Source: an uncultured Oscillospiraceae bacterium (GTDB taxonomy: Bacteria; Bacillota; Clostridia; Oscillospirales; Ruminococcaceae). Taken from it: a stretch of 15,756 bases of DNA. The stretch is taken from contig CAJULF010000060.1 of the NCBI GenBank assembly GCA_910587135.1, positions 1-15,756 on the forward strand, given 5' to 3'. The notes beneath the pieces are model-generated. The model ran no database searches, was not told the origin of the DNA, and saw nothing but the letters and a program-made list of their open reading frames with translations. Shown here one piece after another: positions 6,911 to 13,365 of this stretch; within the stretch, counting starts at the first letter, position 1, and each line of letters begins with the position of its first letter. Made by a program: the position numbers and the translations under genes.

Positions 6911-6944
6911 ATTATAGTACGGTAAATAAGACAACTGTACGTCA
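6911..6944 (-). promoter_or_regulatory. Operator-promoter of the gyrI-like gene
   Basis: The minus-strand site TGACGTACAGTTGTC (6930-6944) is followed after 13 nt by TATAAT (6911-6916), the same arrangement as at 2052-2085. The operator overlaps the stop codon of the WYL regulator gene, so the regulator and its putative site are physically nested. The -35 that fits a 17-nt spacer is TACAGT, inside the site. Confidence 0.65.
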
Positions 6945-7850
6945 TATTTTATAAATATCCGAAATATTTTTTAAAAGTTCAATAAATTCTTTGCGCAATT
7001 CGGGAGGAGAAACTATTTCCGCCTTGTCGCCGAATCTAAGAACAGAAGCAAAAAAATTTTGTTTGTCCGACCACGTGTAAGTTAACTCGATGCCTCCGTC
7101 TGCGTTAAAGCGCGGTAATTCCATGCCGTATTCGTCGAGGATTCGCCATTTCACCGAAACGTCAAAACGTACCGTTGCCGTGATTCCTTTCTCGGCGTGC
7201 CACACGTATTGGCATTTGTATGGCGGTATCTCCCGCGGTTGGTGCTTGTCACCCGTGTTTTTCAAATCGAAAATCCGCGTTAACTTAAACAAGCGGTAAT
7301 CCTGCCGGGCTATGCAATACCCCCACACATACCAGCTCGACCATTGAAAAATCAAGTGATACGGTTCGATAGTGCGGGCGCTTTCACCGTTTGGCGCATA
7401 ATATTTAAACGCTATAGTTTCCCCTTTTTTGATAGCTGTTTTAATAATCTCTATCTTCCATGAAATCGCCGACCTATCCCATGTGGAGAGATCTATCATT
7501 ATCTGATCTCCGAAATCGGATATTTCGGAATTCTTAACCGACAGCTTGTCCATAAGATGTTTGTAGTTCGGGCTGTCACTCACGCTGTCAAGGCTTTTCA
7601 GACCTGTGAGGATAGCGTTCATATCCTCATTTGACAGCAGCGTTCGATCAATTTTATATCCCTCCATAATCTGTATTCCGCCGCCTTTGCCCTGCGTTGT
7701 TACAATAGGAATTCCCGCCTTGCATATATCATCGATGTCCCGAACTATGGTCCTGCGCGATACCTCGAATTTCTCTGAAAGTTCCGCAGCGGTTACTTTG
7801 TCCTTTTGTAAAAGTATTGATAATATGCCGATCAGTCTGTCGATTTTCAA
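6942..7850 (-). CDS. WYL-domain transcriptional regulator (YafY/DeoR type)
   Basis: The 302-residue protein starts with a TTG at 7850 behind a G-rich GGGGGCG site. Residues 1-57 form an HTH_11/DeoR-type winged helix (TAAELSEKFEVSRRTIVRDI). Residues about 143-200 form the WYL domain (RTIEPYHLIFQWSSWYVWGY, then DYRLFKLTRI), and the C-terminal WCX-like extension runs to the end. WYL proteins sense ligands or nucleic acids and regulate neighbouring genes, often as activators of small stress genes. Its stop codon lies in the operator of the gyrI-like gene 60 bp downstream, and the same operator fronts the DUF3788 gene, so it is the natural candidate regulator for both. It has its own consensus-like promoter with no copy of that operator. 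Confidence 0.85.
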   Translation of the reverse strand: MKIDRLIGILSILLQKDKVTAAELSEKFEVSRRTIVRDIDDICKAGIPIVTTQGKGGGIQIMEGYKIDRTLLSNEDMNAILTGLKSLDSVSDSPNYKHLMDKLSVKNSEISDFGDQIMIDLSTWDRSAISWKIEIIKTAIKKGETIAFKYYAPNGESARTIEPYHLIFQWSSWYVWGYCIARQDYRLFKLTRIFDLKNTGDKHQPREIPPYKCQYVWHAEKGITATVRFDVSVKWRILDEYGMELPRFNADGGIELTYTWSDKQNFFASVLRFGDKAEIVSPPELRKEFIELLKNISDIYKI

Positions 7851-7875
7851 TTTCTTCGCCCCCGTTTCAAAATTT

Positions 7876-7904
7876 ATTATATCATATTACATTGTGAAAA
7901 GCAA
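7876..7904 (-). promoter_or_regulatory. Promoter of the WYL regulator gene
   Basis: TTGCTT (7899-7904), a 17-nt spacer and TATAAT (7876-7881) on the minus strand, 26 bp before the TTG start. The 15-base operator is absent, so expression may be constitutive. I see nothing recognisable in 7905-8060, which is AT-rich. Confidence 0.6.
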
Positions 7905-8060
7905 GCATGGTATTGAGATGCTGATATTCGGTGAGCTAGTATATTAAGGGATTTATAATTTTTATAAACTTGGACTTATTCAAATGGAAACGCATAAACA
8001 AAATAGCGTATTGTAAGTTCAAAATATTTTTAATCCGATTTAGGTCTTAATATAAAGGAA

Positions 8061-8089
8061 AAATTCCCCGTTCGGGCAACGGTGGATTT
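8061..8089 (-). terminator. Left flanking repeat of element B/C, terminator copy
   Basis: This 29-bp segment matches 8424-8452 at 27 of 29 positions. On the minus strand it reads as a CCGTTGCCCGAACGG hairpin followed by GGAATTTTTCC, a rho-independent terminator with its U-tract intact. It is the distal copy left after the element duplicated the site, and it likely stops transcripts of the CE2 gene that read through the element. Confidence 0.65.
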
Positions 8090-8423
8090 CAGCTTGTAGA
8101 AAAAGTCTATTGACAACGCAATGCTGGTGCATGAAATTTCAAAAAGTCGCGCGTTTGCATACGCAAACGCGCGCGATTTTCACTATGCATACTCCTTGCA
8201 GCTTGGATGAACAGAGTATGCATAGTGAAAATTTTGAAATTTTTTAGATGATCAGCTCTAAGTCAACCTTTATATACAGTCTGAGCACACATTTGCCGTT
8301 TGACAAATGTGCACGTTTTTCGTTAGGTATGTGGTGTGAAGCGCAGCGGAACGGAGTATGTCTAACGGAAATTTTGAAATTTTTTAAATAATCCAACTCG
8401 GGTCAACCTCTATATACAGACTG
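8090..8423 (+). mobile_element. Hairpin-bearing MITE-like element, tandem 1.5-mer B/C
   Basis: The 334-bp unit starts CAGCTTGTAGAAAAAG and ends with the reverse complement of a CAGTCTGTATATAAAG-type end, agreeing at 12 of 16 positions. Unit B (8090-8283) has AAATTTCAAAA (8134-8144) pairing with TTTTGAAATTT (8232-8242). It encloses an 11-bp hairpin (8148-8158/8163-8173) and an 18-bp perfect hairpin (8177-8194/8214-8231). Unit C (8284-8423) repeats only the hairpin module and right end, with different hairpin sequences: an 8-bp stem (8288-8295/8304-8311) and a stem with G-U pairs (8317-8326/8362-8371). Exact 29-bp direct repeats abut the outer ends. There is no coding capacity. Confidence 0.75.
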
Positions 8424-8452
8424 AAATTCCCCGTTCAGGCAACGGGGGATTT
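8424..8452 (-). terminator. Terminator hairpin of the CE2 gene, right flanking repeat
   Basis: On the minus strand CCCCCGTTGCCTGAACGGGG forms a strong hairpin 10-30 bp after the CE2 stop codon. The following tract is only AATTT because the inserted element begins there. It is the proximal copy of the 29-bp target duplication. Confidence 0.7.
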
Positions 8453-8461
8453 TTGTTGTAT

Positions 8462-9655
8462 TCAAAGAACAGACGCATTTATATAGTCCGCCATCTCTTC
8501 TGCGGCGATATCGTGAGTCGCGGCGGTGGGGTGCCAGTCAGCAGCATAACCCGTCGAGCCGTCCTGAGTGGAAAGGCGGAATGTGGAGATGTTATTGTCG
8601 CCTGTTTCGGCGGTGTAGTTTTCCGCTGCCGTGCACATCGCGTCGTACAGGTCCGCGCCCATAACGCCCAGTGCGCATATGATGTGTGCGTCAGCATTGT
8701 TTTCGCGCACCTTTGTAAGGAATTTTGTGTAGGAGTCGGAGTACTCTTTTATCAGTTCCTCGTCCCTGCCGGTATAGGAGTAGTCGTTTGTTCCGAGATT
8801 TATAACTATGATATCGGGTACGAATTTCCGGAAATCCCAATCGATTCCCGCCGCGCTGAATCCGTCGGGAGCGTTTCCGCTGCTTATTGCAAAGCGGTCA
8901 TATTTTCCGGGAAGCTGCTGTGCGGCAACCTTTTTGCCTTGGGTGGTGTAGCCCGAAATAATTCCGTGACCGCTGTACGATACAAGGCTGTAATCCGCGT
9001 CCAGAAGCTCCGCGGTTTTATATGCATAGGCTTTTGTCGCGTCCTCGGTCTTGGTGGAGAAGTGGTGATTTCTGTCCTCGTCGTCAACGCCGTAGCCGCA
9101 GGTTATCGAATCCCCGATAAACTCTATTTTCAGTTCCTTTTCCGCCGTGGGAGCTATGTCCTCTTCGGAGGTAACGGTTATTTCGTCAATTCCGAGAATG
9201 GAGTTAGCCGCTTCCGATATCTTCATCAGCCTTACGGTGACCTCTTTCTCCACCTCATATGAAAAAACGTCGTAAGTGACCTCGCTCTGCGTTATCATCT
9301 CATCTACAACTCTCTCGCCGTCCACATAAGCCGCAAAACGCGCCTGATTGTCCTCCGCGGATATCATGCTGTCGCCGATTATTTTCACGGAGCACTTCGT
9401 GCCTTTCATTGTGAACTCCACTCCGCTCACGGAGTGAGCCAGCCACAGAATTCCATTCTCGCTGTGCGTGCGCCCGAGCATTTTTACATATTGTTCTTCC
9501 GCTTCATATGTCCTTTCCATCTGTCCCGTTTTTTCCTCCGTCTGTACTGATTGTGAATTTTCCTCGCCGGACGATCCCGTCCCGTCATTCGCCGCGCAGC
9601 CCGTCAATAGCATTGATGCGGCAATCCCGCATAAAATTACCTTTTTAATTCCCAT
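8462..9655 (-). CDS. CE2-type acetylesterase lipoprotein (paralog 1)
   Basis: This 397-residue exported lipoprotein has a signal peptide ending in the lipobox LTGC (Cys20), then a Ser/Glu-rich linker (21-55). Residues about 56-165 form the beta-sandwich N-domain of CE2 enzymes (GRTHSENGILWLAHSVSGVE, RFAAYVDGE). Residues 175-397 form the SGNH hydrolase domain with FIGDSITCGYG (Ser183), NLGTND (Asn290) and ADWHPTAATH (His375). CE2 enzymes remove O-acetyl groups from xylan or mannan; here that would happen at the outer cell surface. AGGAGG precedes the ATG by 4 nt. It is a close paralog of the gene at 9843-11198, from which it is separated by 187 bp. A terminator follows. Confidence 0.88.
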   Translation of the reverse strand: MGIKKVILCGIAASMLLTGCAANDGTGSSGEENSQSVQTEEKTGQMERTYEAEEQYVKMLGRTHSENGILWLAHSVSGVEFTMKGTKCSVKIIGDSMISAEDNQARFAAYVDGERVVDEMITQSEVTYDVFSYEVEKEVTVRLMKISEAANSILGIDEITVTSEEDIAPTAEKELKIEFIGDSITCGYGVDDEDRNHHFSTKTEDATKAYAYKTAELLDADYSLVSYSGHGIISGYTTQGKKVAAQQLPGKYDRFAISSGNAPDGFSAAGIDWDFRKFVPDIIVINLGTNDYSYTGRDEELIKEYSDSYTKFLTKVRENNADAHIICALGVMGADLYDAMCTAAENYTAETGDNNISTFRLSTQDGSTGYAADWHPTAATHDIAAEEMADYINASVL

Positions 9656-9842
9656 AAGCCCTCCTGTTTTTTGATTTTAAATTTTTTTAGTACCTTAGCG
9701 CCTGCAAAGCAAGTCGTTGTTAGTCCGCCGAAAAAGTTACGTATTCGCTCCGCCTGAACAGCGGCTTGAAAATAAAGTGCATGGGCGGCTGATTTTTTCC
9801 GGAGGGTGTTTGACACCCCCTCGCGGATTGCCGCAAGCGGCT
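9656..9842. other. Gap between CE2 paralogs with small hairpins
   Basis: No ORF is supported. Directly after the upstream stop lies a 12-bp palindrome GCCGCAAGCGGC (9830-9841), then a GGGTGT/ACACCC hairpin (9804-9818). Neither is followed by a U-tract on the minus strand, so they look like processing or stability hairpins, not terminators. A weak promoter (TTGCTT, 17 nt, TAAAAA) may serve the downstream paralog. Confidence 0.35.
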
Positions 9843-11198
9843 TTAATCCCTTATTGCCAACAATATTTCATCTGCCAGCAGCGCTGCGGCGTTGTTATAT
9901 GTCGCGGCGGTTGGGTGATAGTCGGCGGCGTAGCCCGTGGTGCCGTCCTGTACGGGAAGATGAACAGCGGTTATCCTGCCGTCGCCCGTCTGTTCGTAGT
10001 ATTCCTCGGCGGCAGTACATAGCGCATCAAACAGACCGTCGCTCACCAGCCCCAGACAGCACATCAGATAAGCGTCGGGATTATGTCCGCGAATCTGCTT
10101 AAGAAACTCCACATAACCGTCTGTATATTCCCTTTTCAGTTCCTCACTGTTTCCCGTATAGGTCTGGTCGTTTGCGCCAAGGCATATAACCACTATATCG
10201 GGCTGAAACCGTGTGAAATCCCACGCGGTATCGGCGGTGTTGTACCCGTTGTATCTGCCGCTGCTGTACGCCAGCGCTCCATACATATCAGGCACCGTAT
10301 AATCTCCCGCCTTTACCCCTTTTACGGAGGTGTAACCCGATACCACACCGAATCCGCTGTATGATACAAGGCTGTAATCGGCGTCGAGTATCTGTGCGGT
10401 CTTGTAGGCGAAAGCTTTCGTCGCGTCCTCGGTTTTGGTGGAAAAGTGATGGGAGCTAACCTCATCATCCACTCCATAGCCGCAGGTCAGCGAGTCGCCT
10501 ATAAACTCGATTTTCAGATCTTTTTCCGCGGTAGGGGAGATACCTCCTTTAGACACAACGTCTATGCTTTTTATTCCCACAGTGGAGTGCAGAGCTTCAG
10601 ACAGCTTTATCAGCGTTACCGTTACTTTTTCGGATTTCGGATCCGTCACGATCTTCGTTTCGATCACTTCGTCCGACGCATCACCTATGCTCTCGATCGT
10701 ATATCGGACTTCAGGCTTCTCCGACGAAAATATTTCAAAGGTCATTTCCTTTTCCGATATCATTTCGTCCAGCACCCGCTCTCCGTCCACATATGCGGCG
10801 AAGCGCGCCCTGCTGCCCGTTTGCGCCATACTGTCGCCGACCAGCGTTACCGAGCAGTATGTGCCGTCCATTGTGAATTCCGCGCCGCTTGCGGAGTGCG
10901 CCAGCCACAGTATGCCATTTTCATTGTGGGTGCGTCCCAGCGGTTTCAGATACGCCGCCGAAAGCATATCCCCCGAGTAGCTTTTTGGGGTAAGCGGAAG
11001 CAACTCCGGTTCGGTGGTTTCCTCAAGGATAATGGCGGCGGGATTTGCTTCGGTTGTTTCAGCCGAAGCGGACGTTTCCGATATTGAGTAAGCCTGCGCG
11101 GTATCGGATACCGTAAGACTTTCCATAACGTCGGCAGTCTGCGGGGCGCATCCCGTCATAAAAACCGTTAGTGCCGCGGCACATATTTTTTTACGCAA
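9843..11198 (-). CDS. CE2-type acetylesterase lipoprotein (paralog 2)
   Basis: The 451-residue product starts at a TTG (11198) with AGGAG 7 nt upstream and one base after the stop of the 198-aa gene, so it is translationally coupled. The signal peptide ends at MTGC (Cys17), followed by a long Ser/Thr/Glu-rich linker (20-75). Domains follow as in its neighbour: N-terminal sandwich (about 85-215), then SGNH domain with FIGDSLTCGYG (Ser236), LGANDQTYTG (Asn343) and ADYHPTAAT (His428). Compared with paralog 1 it has about 20 extra residues in the sandwich (RYTIESIGDASDEVIETKIV region, 165-187) and a longer linker. It is predicted to deacetylate hemicellulose outside the cell. Its divergence suggests a different substrate or position preference; this is inference. 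Confidence 0.85.
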   Translation of the reverse strand: MRKKICAAALTVFMTGCAPQTADVMESLTVSDTAQAYSISETSASAETTEANPAAIILEETTEPELLPLTPKSYSGDMLSAAYLKPLGRTHNENGILWLAHSASGAEFTMDGTYCSVTLVGDSMAQTGSRARFAAYVDGERVLDEMISEKEMTFEIFSSEKPEVRYTIESIGDASDEVIETKIVTDPKSEKVTVTLIKLSEALHSTVGIKSIDVVSKGGISPTAEKDLKIEFIGDSLTCGYGVDDEVSSHHFSTKTEDATKAFAYKTAQILDADYSLVSYSGFGVVSGYTSVKGVKAGDYTVPDMYGALAYSSGRYNGYNTADTAWDFTRFQPDIVVICLGANDQTYTGNSEELKREYTDGYVEFLKQIRGHNPDAYLMCCLGLVSDGLFDALCTAAEEYYEQTGDGRITAVHLPVQDGTTGYAADYHPTAATYNNAAALLADEILLAIRD

Positions 11199-11199
11199 T

Positions 11200-11796
11200 C
11201 TAAAGCTCCTTTTTTATCCACGCCGCCTTGAAATACTTAGACCAGCAGGCGCTGTGCAGAACTATCGCCGAATCGCAGTGTTCGGGCGCGGCGACTATCG
11301 GTATGATATTTCCGCAAAGGCGGAATACAGGCAGATGAGAGGCAAAAACAATAATCGGCAGAAATTTCATATCCATATCGAAATGCTCCGTTTCGCTTGC
11401 CTTTATCTCCAGCACGGAGCGGTCGGTGCCGTCCTTCAGGATCTCCACCGCCCTGCTCAGCCACGGCGAAATCTCCTCCGCGGGCTTTTCCTTGCACAAA
11501 TACAGATACCTGCCGAATGGGCGCAGCGAGTTGGGATTTATTTCAGCCGTTTTTGACAGATTGTAAATAATGCTTGCGGGAGCTATGTTTGCGGAGTTAG
11601 TGTCAAAAAGCGATGTGTTCGCCTGTATCACGTAAGCGTAATATACGCTGCCCTTGGAGGCGAGGATATCCTTGCTCTCGTAAACGGAGCTGAGCCCGTC
11701 GCTTTTGTCAAGCCATCTTGGCGGTGACGGAAGCCATATCTTCCGTGTTTTTTCAAAGCTCCCGCGCATTTCTGTCAGTTCCTTAAAAAAATCCAT
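11200..11796 (-). CDS. Hypothetical 198-aa protein in operon
   Basis: I do not recognise this protein. It is a soluble 198-residue chain with no signal peptide. Notable segments are WLPSPPRWLDKSDGLSSVYE near the N-terminus, GSVYYAYVIQANTSLFD, and a hydrophobic C-terminal stretch (FLPIIVFASHLPVFRLCGNI, about 144-163) that reads more like a buried beta core than a membrane helix. AGGAG precedes the ATG by 4 nt. It lies 12 bp after the DUF5131 gene and one base before the CE2 gene, so it is an operon member. It could be the partner of the DUF5131 protein, but it does not look like the known TcmP partner family. Confidence 0.6.
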   Translation of the reverse strand: MDFFKELTEMRGSFEKTRKIWLPSPPRWLDKSDGLSSVYESKDILASKGSVYYAYVIQANTSLFDTNSANIAPASIIYNLSKTAEINPNSLRPFGRYLYLCKEKPAEEISPWLSRAVEILKDGTDRSVLEIKASETEHFDMDMKFLPIIVFASHLPVFRLCGNIIPIVAAPEHCDSAIVLHSACWSKYFKAAWIKKEL

Positions 11797-11808
11797 AACT
11801 CTCCTTAT

Positions 11809-12690
11809 TTAAAAGAATTTTTCGCACCGCCCGCATTTCGAGCATCCCGAGCAGGTCGGCTTCCAGGCGCAGAGCTTGCAGTTTTCGCAAAACTCGGGCT
11901 TGTGGAGAAACTCCTCGGTTATCTCATAGCCGCACTCGTTGTAAAGTTTGAATTTCAGCGGCTTTCCCTCAAAGCTCATTCCCGATTTGGAAGCCATTCT
12001 GCTTCTGATATTCTTATCGGAGAGTGTGTACAGCTTGTTGTCCTTAATGAATTTTGTTCCCGTGTCCAAAAACAGAAAACTGATATTTCGCGCCACGCAT
12101 TCGGCGCGAAGGCTCTGCACCCACTCAAAGCGGCAGGGGCGCGCTCCCGCGTAGTTTTCTCCGCCGCAGCTCACCTGTTCTATTTGTCCGCTGTCCAGCC
12201 ATTTTTCAAGACTTACCCGTCCAATAAAAGGCGCGGTGTTTACTCCTTTGTGCTTAAAGGGCAGTTCCAGCAGCAGCGGCACGCGCTCCTCCGCGCGGCG
12301 CTGATTTTCGGCGGTGACGTTTACAAACACGTTCTCCCAGCCATCTCCCCAATCCTTGGGAAGACATTCGGGAATGCGCTGCGGGCGCTTCGTGATGATA
12401 AAAAATATCACGTCGCTTCTCGCGCGTATTATGTCCCATGCCTCGCTCCGCCACTCGTCAGCTTCCTCAAGAAAGAAATCCGAGGTCATGCAGACGCTCA
12501 GCGTTTCACCGCTGCGTATTTTATAAGCCCCGCGCCTGTCCTTGTGCAGCGGGTAATCGAAATTGCTCTTTACACGGTATATCTCCGCGCCGTTATGACC
12601 GCGCTGCTCGTCCAGATAATACATATAGCAGTTCGCGCAGCCCTCGCTTACCTTATGACAGCCGTGCCATGGGTTCCATATATTGCGCAG
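11809..12690 (-). CDS. DUF5131 (phage Gp37/Gp68) three-Cys protein, CTG start
   Basis: The frame opens at a TGA just upstream. The first possible codon giving the family N-terminus is CTG at 12690, placed 7 nt after GGGGTG. It yields MRNIWNPWHGCHKVSEGCAN with the diagnostic CX6CX2C (C11, C18, C21). Starting at the first ATG (12624) would delete this motif, so the 293-residue CTG form is preferred. The core (TSDFFLEEADEWR, VFFIITKRPQRI region, VSCGGENYAGARPC) matches PF07505, a radical-SAM-like family of unknown reaction. The tail adds seven cysteines (C268, C271, C274, C280, C283, C286, C289) that could bind zinc or an Fe-S cluster. It sits between an ART-like gene and the 198-aa gene. Confidence 0.8.
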   Translation of the reverse strand: MRNIWNPWHGCHKVSEGCANCYMYYLDEQRGHNGAEIYRVKSNFDYPLHKDRRGAYKIRSGETLSVCMTSDFFLEEADEWRSEAWDIIRARSDVIFFIITKRPQRIPECLPKDWGDGWENVFVNVTAENQRRAEERVPLLLELPFKHKGVNTAPFIGRVSLEKWLDSGQIEQVSCGGENYAGARPCRFEWVQSLRAECVARNISFLFLDTGTKFIKDNKLYTLSDKNIRSRMASKSGMSFEGKPLKFKLYNECGYEITEEFLHKPEFCENCKLCAWKPTCSGCSKCGRCEKFF

Positions 12691-12706
12691 AGTATATCAC
12701 CCCGAA

Positions 12707-13258
12707 TCAGCCGTAAATTCTTTCCCACACCCGCGGGAATTTTTCCCTCACAAACTCGGTATAGGAGCAGTCCGCGGGCAGGTGCTTTTCTCTGATATGG
12801 CTTTCTGTCAGGGAGTACCAGCGTTCAAGCTCTTTTTGAGATTTATCCTCAAATCTTCCTATCTTCATTCTGCCCTCTTCAATATATTTCATAAACAGTT
12901 CGTAAGCGTTCGTGACTTCAATGCACCCCATAGTTTTTATCGGCTCTGTCACGAGCCTTGCGCAAGGGATATCCTTAAACGGAATTACCTGCCCCTCATC
13001 GGCGTTTACCTCATATATGTACCCGCTTACTCCGTCCGAAACCTCTTTCAGAGCGTTCGGATAAAGCTCATGATATATCGGTGTATCTCCCTCAAAGCCG
13101 TATGGAAACCAGTAATAGGGACGTTCCACCGCGTTGCACAGATAAAACGCCGCCACAGCCTCAAGAGTTGACATATAAACATAGGGGCGGTCATGGTCGG
13201 CTAGGTTAGGCTTAAGCACATCAATGCCGCCTGTTCTGCTGCCGTGATAAAGTGTCAC
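12707..13258 (-). CDS. ART-like HGS-motif protein of unknown function
   Basis: The GTG at 13258 is chosen because GGAGGG lies 6 nt before it; the upstream ATG at 13285 lies at the operator and has no such site. The 183-residue product begins MTLYHGSRTGGIDVLKPNLA, then PYVYMSTLEAVAAFY. The HGS motif followed by a Y-x-S strand and helix is reminiscent of the H and Y positions of PARP-like ADP-ribosyltransferases; a matching catalytic Glu cannot be assigned. Residues 110-183 are charged and helical (EEGRMKIGRFEDKSQKELER). It is soluble and has no signal peptide. It is the first gene of the operon and only 16 bp separate it from the DUF5131 gene. It may modify or sense NAD, but this is inferred from motif resemblance alone. 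Confidence 0.55.
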   Translation of the reverse strand: MTLYHGSRTGGIDVLKPNLADHDRPYVYMSTLEAVAAFYLCNAVERPYYWFPYGFEGDTPIYHELYPNALKEVSDGVSGYIYEVNADEGQVIPFKDIPCARLVTEPIKTMGCIEVTNAYELFMKYIEEGRMKIGRFEDKSQKELERWYSLTESHIREKHLPADCSYTEFVREKFPRVWERIYG

Positions 13259-13278
13259 GCAAATCCCTCCAAAATAAT

Positions 13279-13322
13279 CGCCCATACTATAATATTATAC
13301 AGTATGGGCGGTCAATTGTCAA
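13279..13322 (-). promoter_or_regulatory. Consensus promoter with palindromic operator
   Basis: On the minus strand a perfect TTGACA (13317-13322), a 17-nt spacer and a perfect TATAAT (13294-13299) form a full consensus sigma-A promoter. Two 10-bp arms, CGCCCATACT (13279-13288) and AGTATGGGCG (13301-13310), flank the -10 box as an inverted repeat with a 12-nt centre that is itself palindromic. A dimeric repressor here would block RNA polymerase. The regulator is not identifiable in the window. Confidence 0.75.
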
Positions 13323-13365
13323 TCGGTTAAGGAAAATAACGAAAAGAAATTGCCCCGTGCCGGTA

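Noticed and set aside
481..8423. CRISPR array or group II intron for the hairpin repeats
   Set aside because: Units are dispersed rather than regularly spaced, and no domain V/VI motif, reverse transcriptase or cas gene is seen.
8453..9262. 269-codon plus-strand frame
   Set aside because: Antisense to the CE2 gene, with a Cys/Val-rich product typical of a shadow frame; no start site signal.
9801..9841. Intrinsic terminator between the CE2 paralogs
   Set aside because: The hairpins are followed on the minus strand by an A-run, not a U-run.
11902..12795. 297-codon plus-strand frame
   Set aside because: It spans the antisense of two genes and the gap between them, has no RBS, and the minus strand has clear family motifs.
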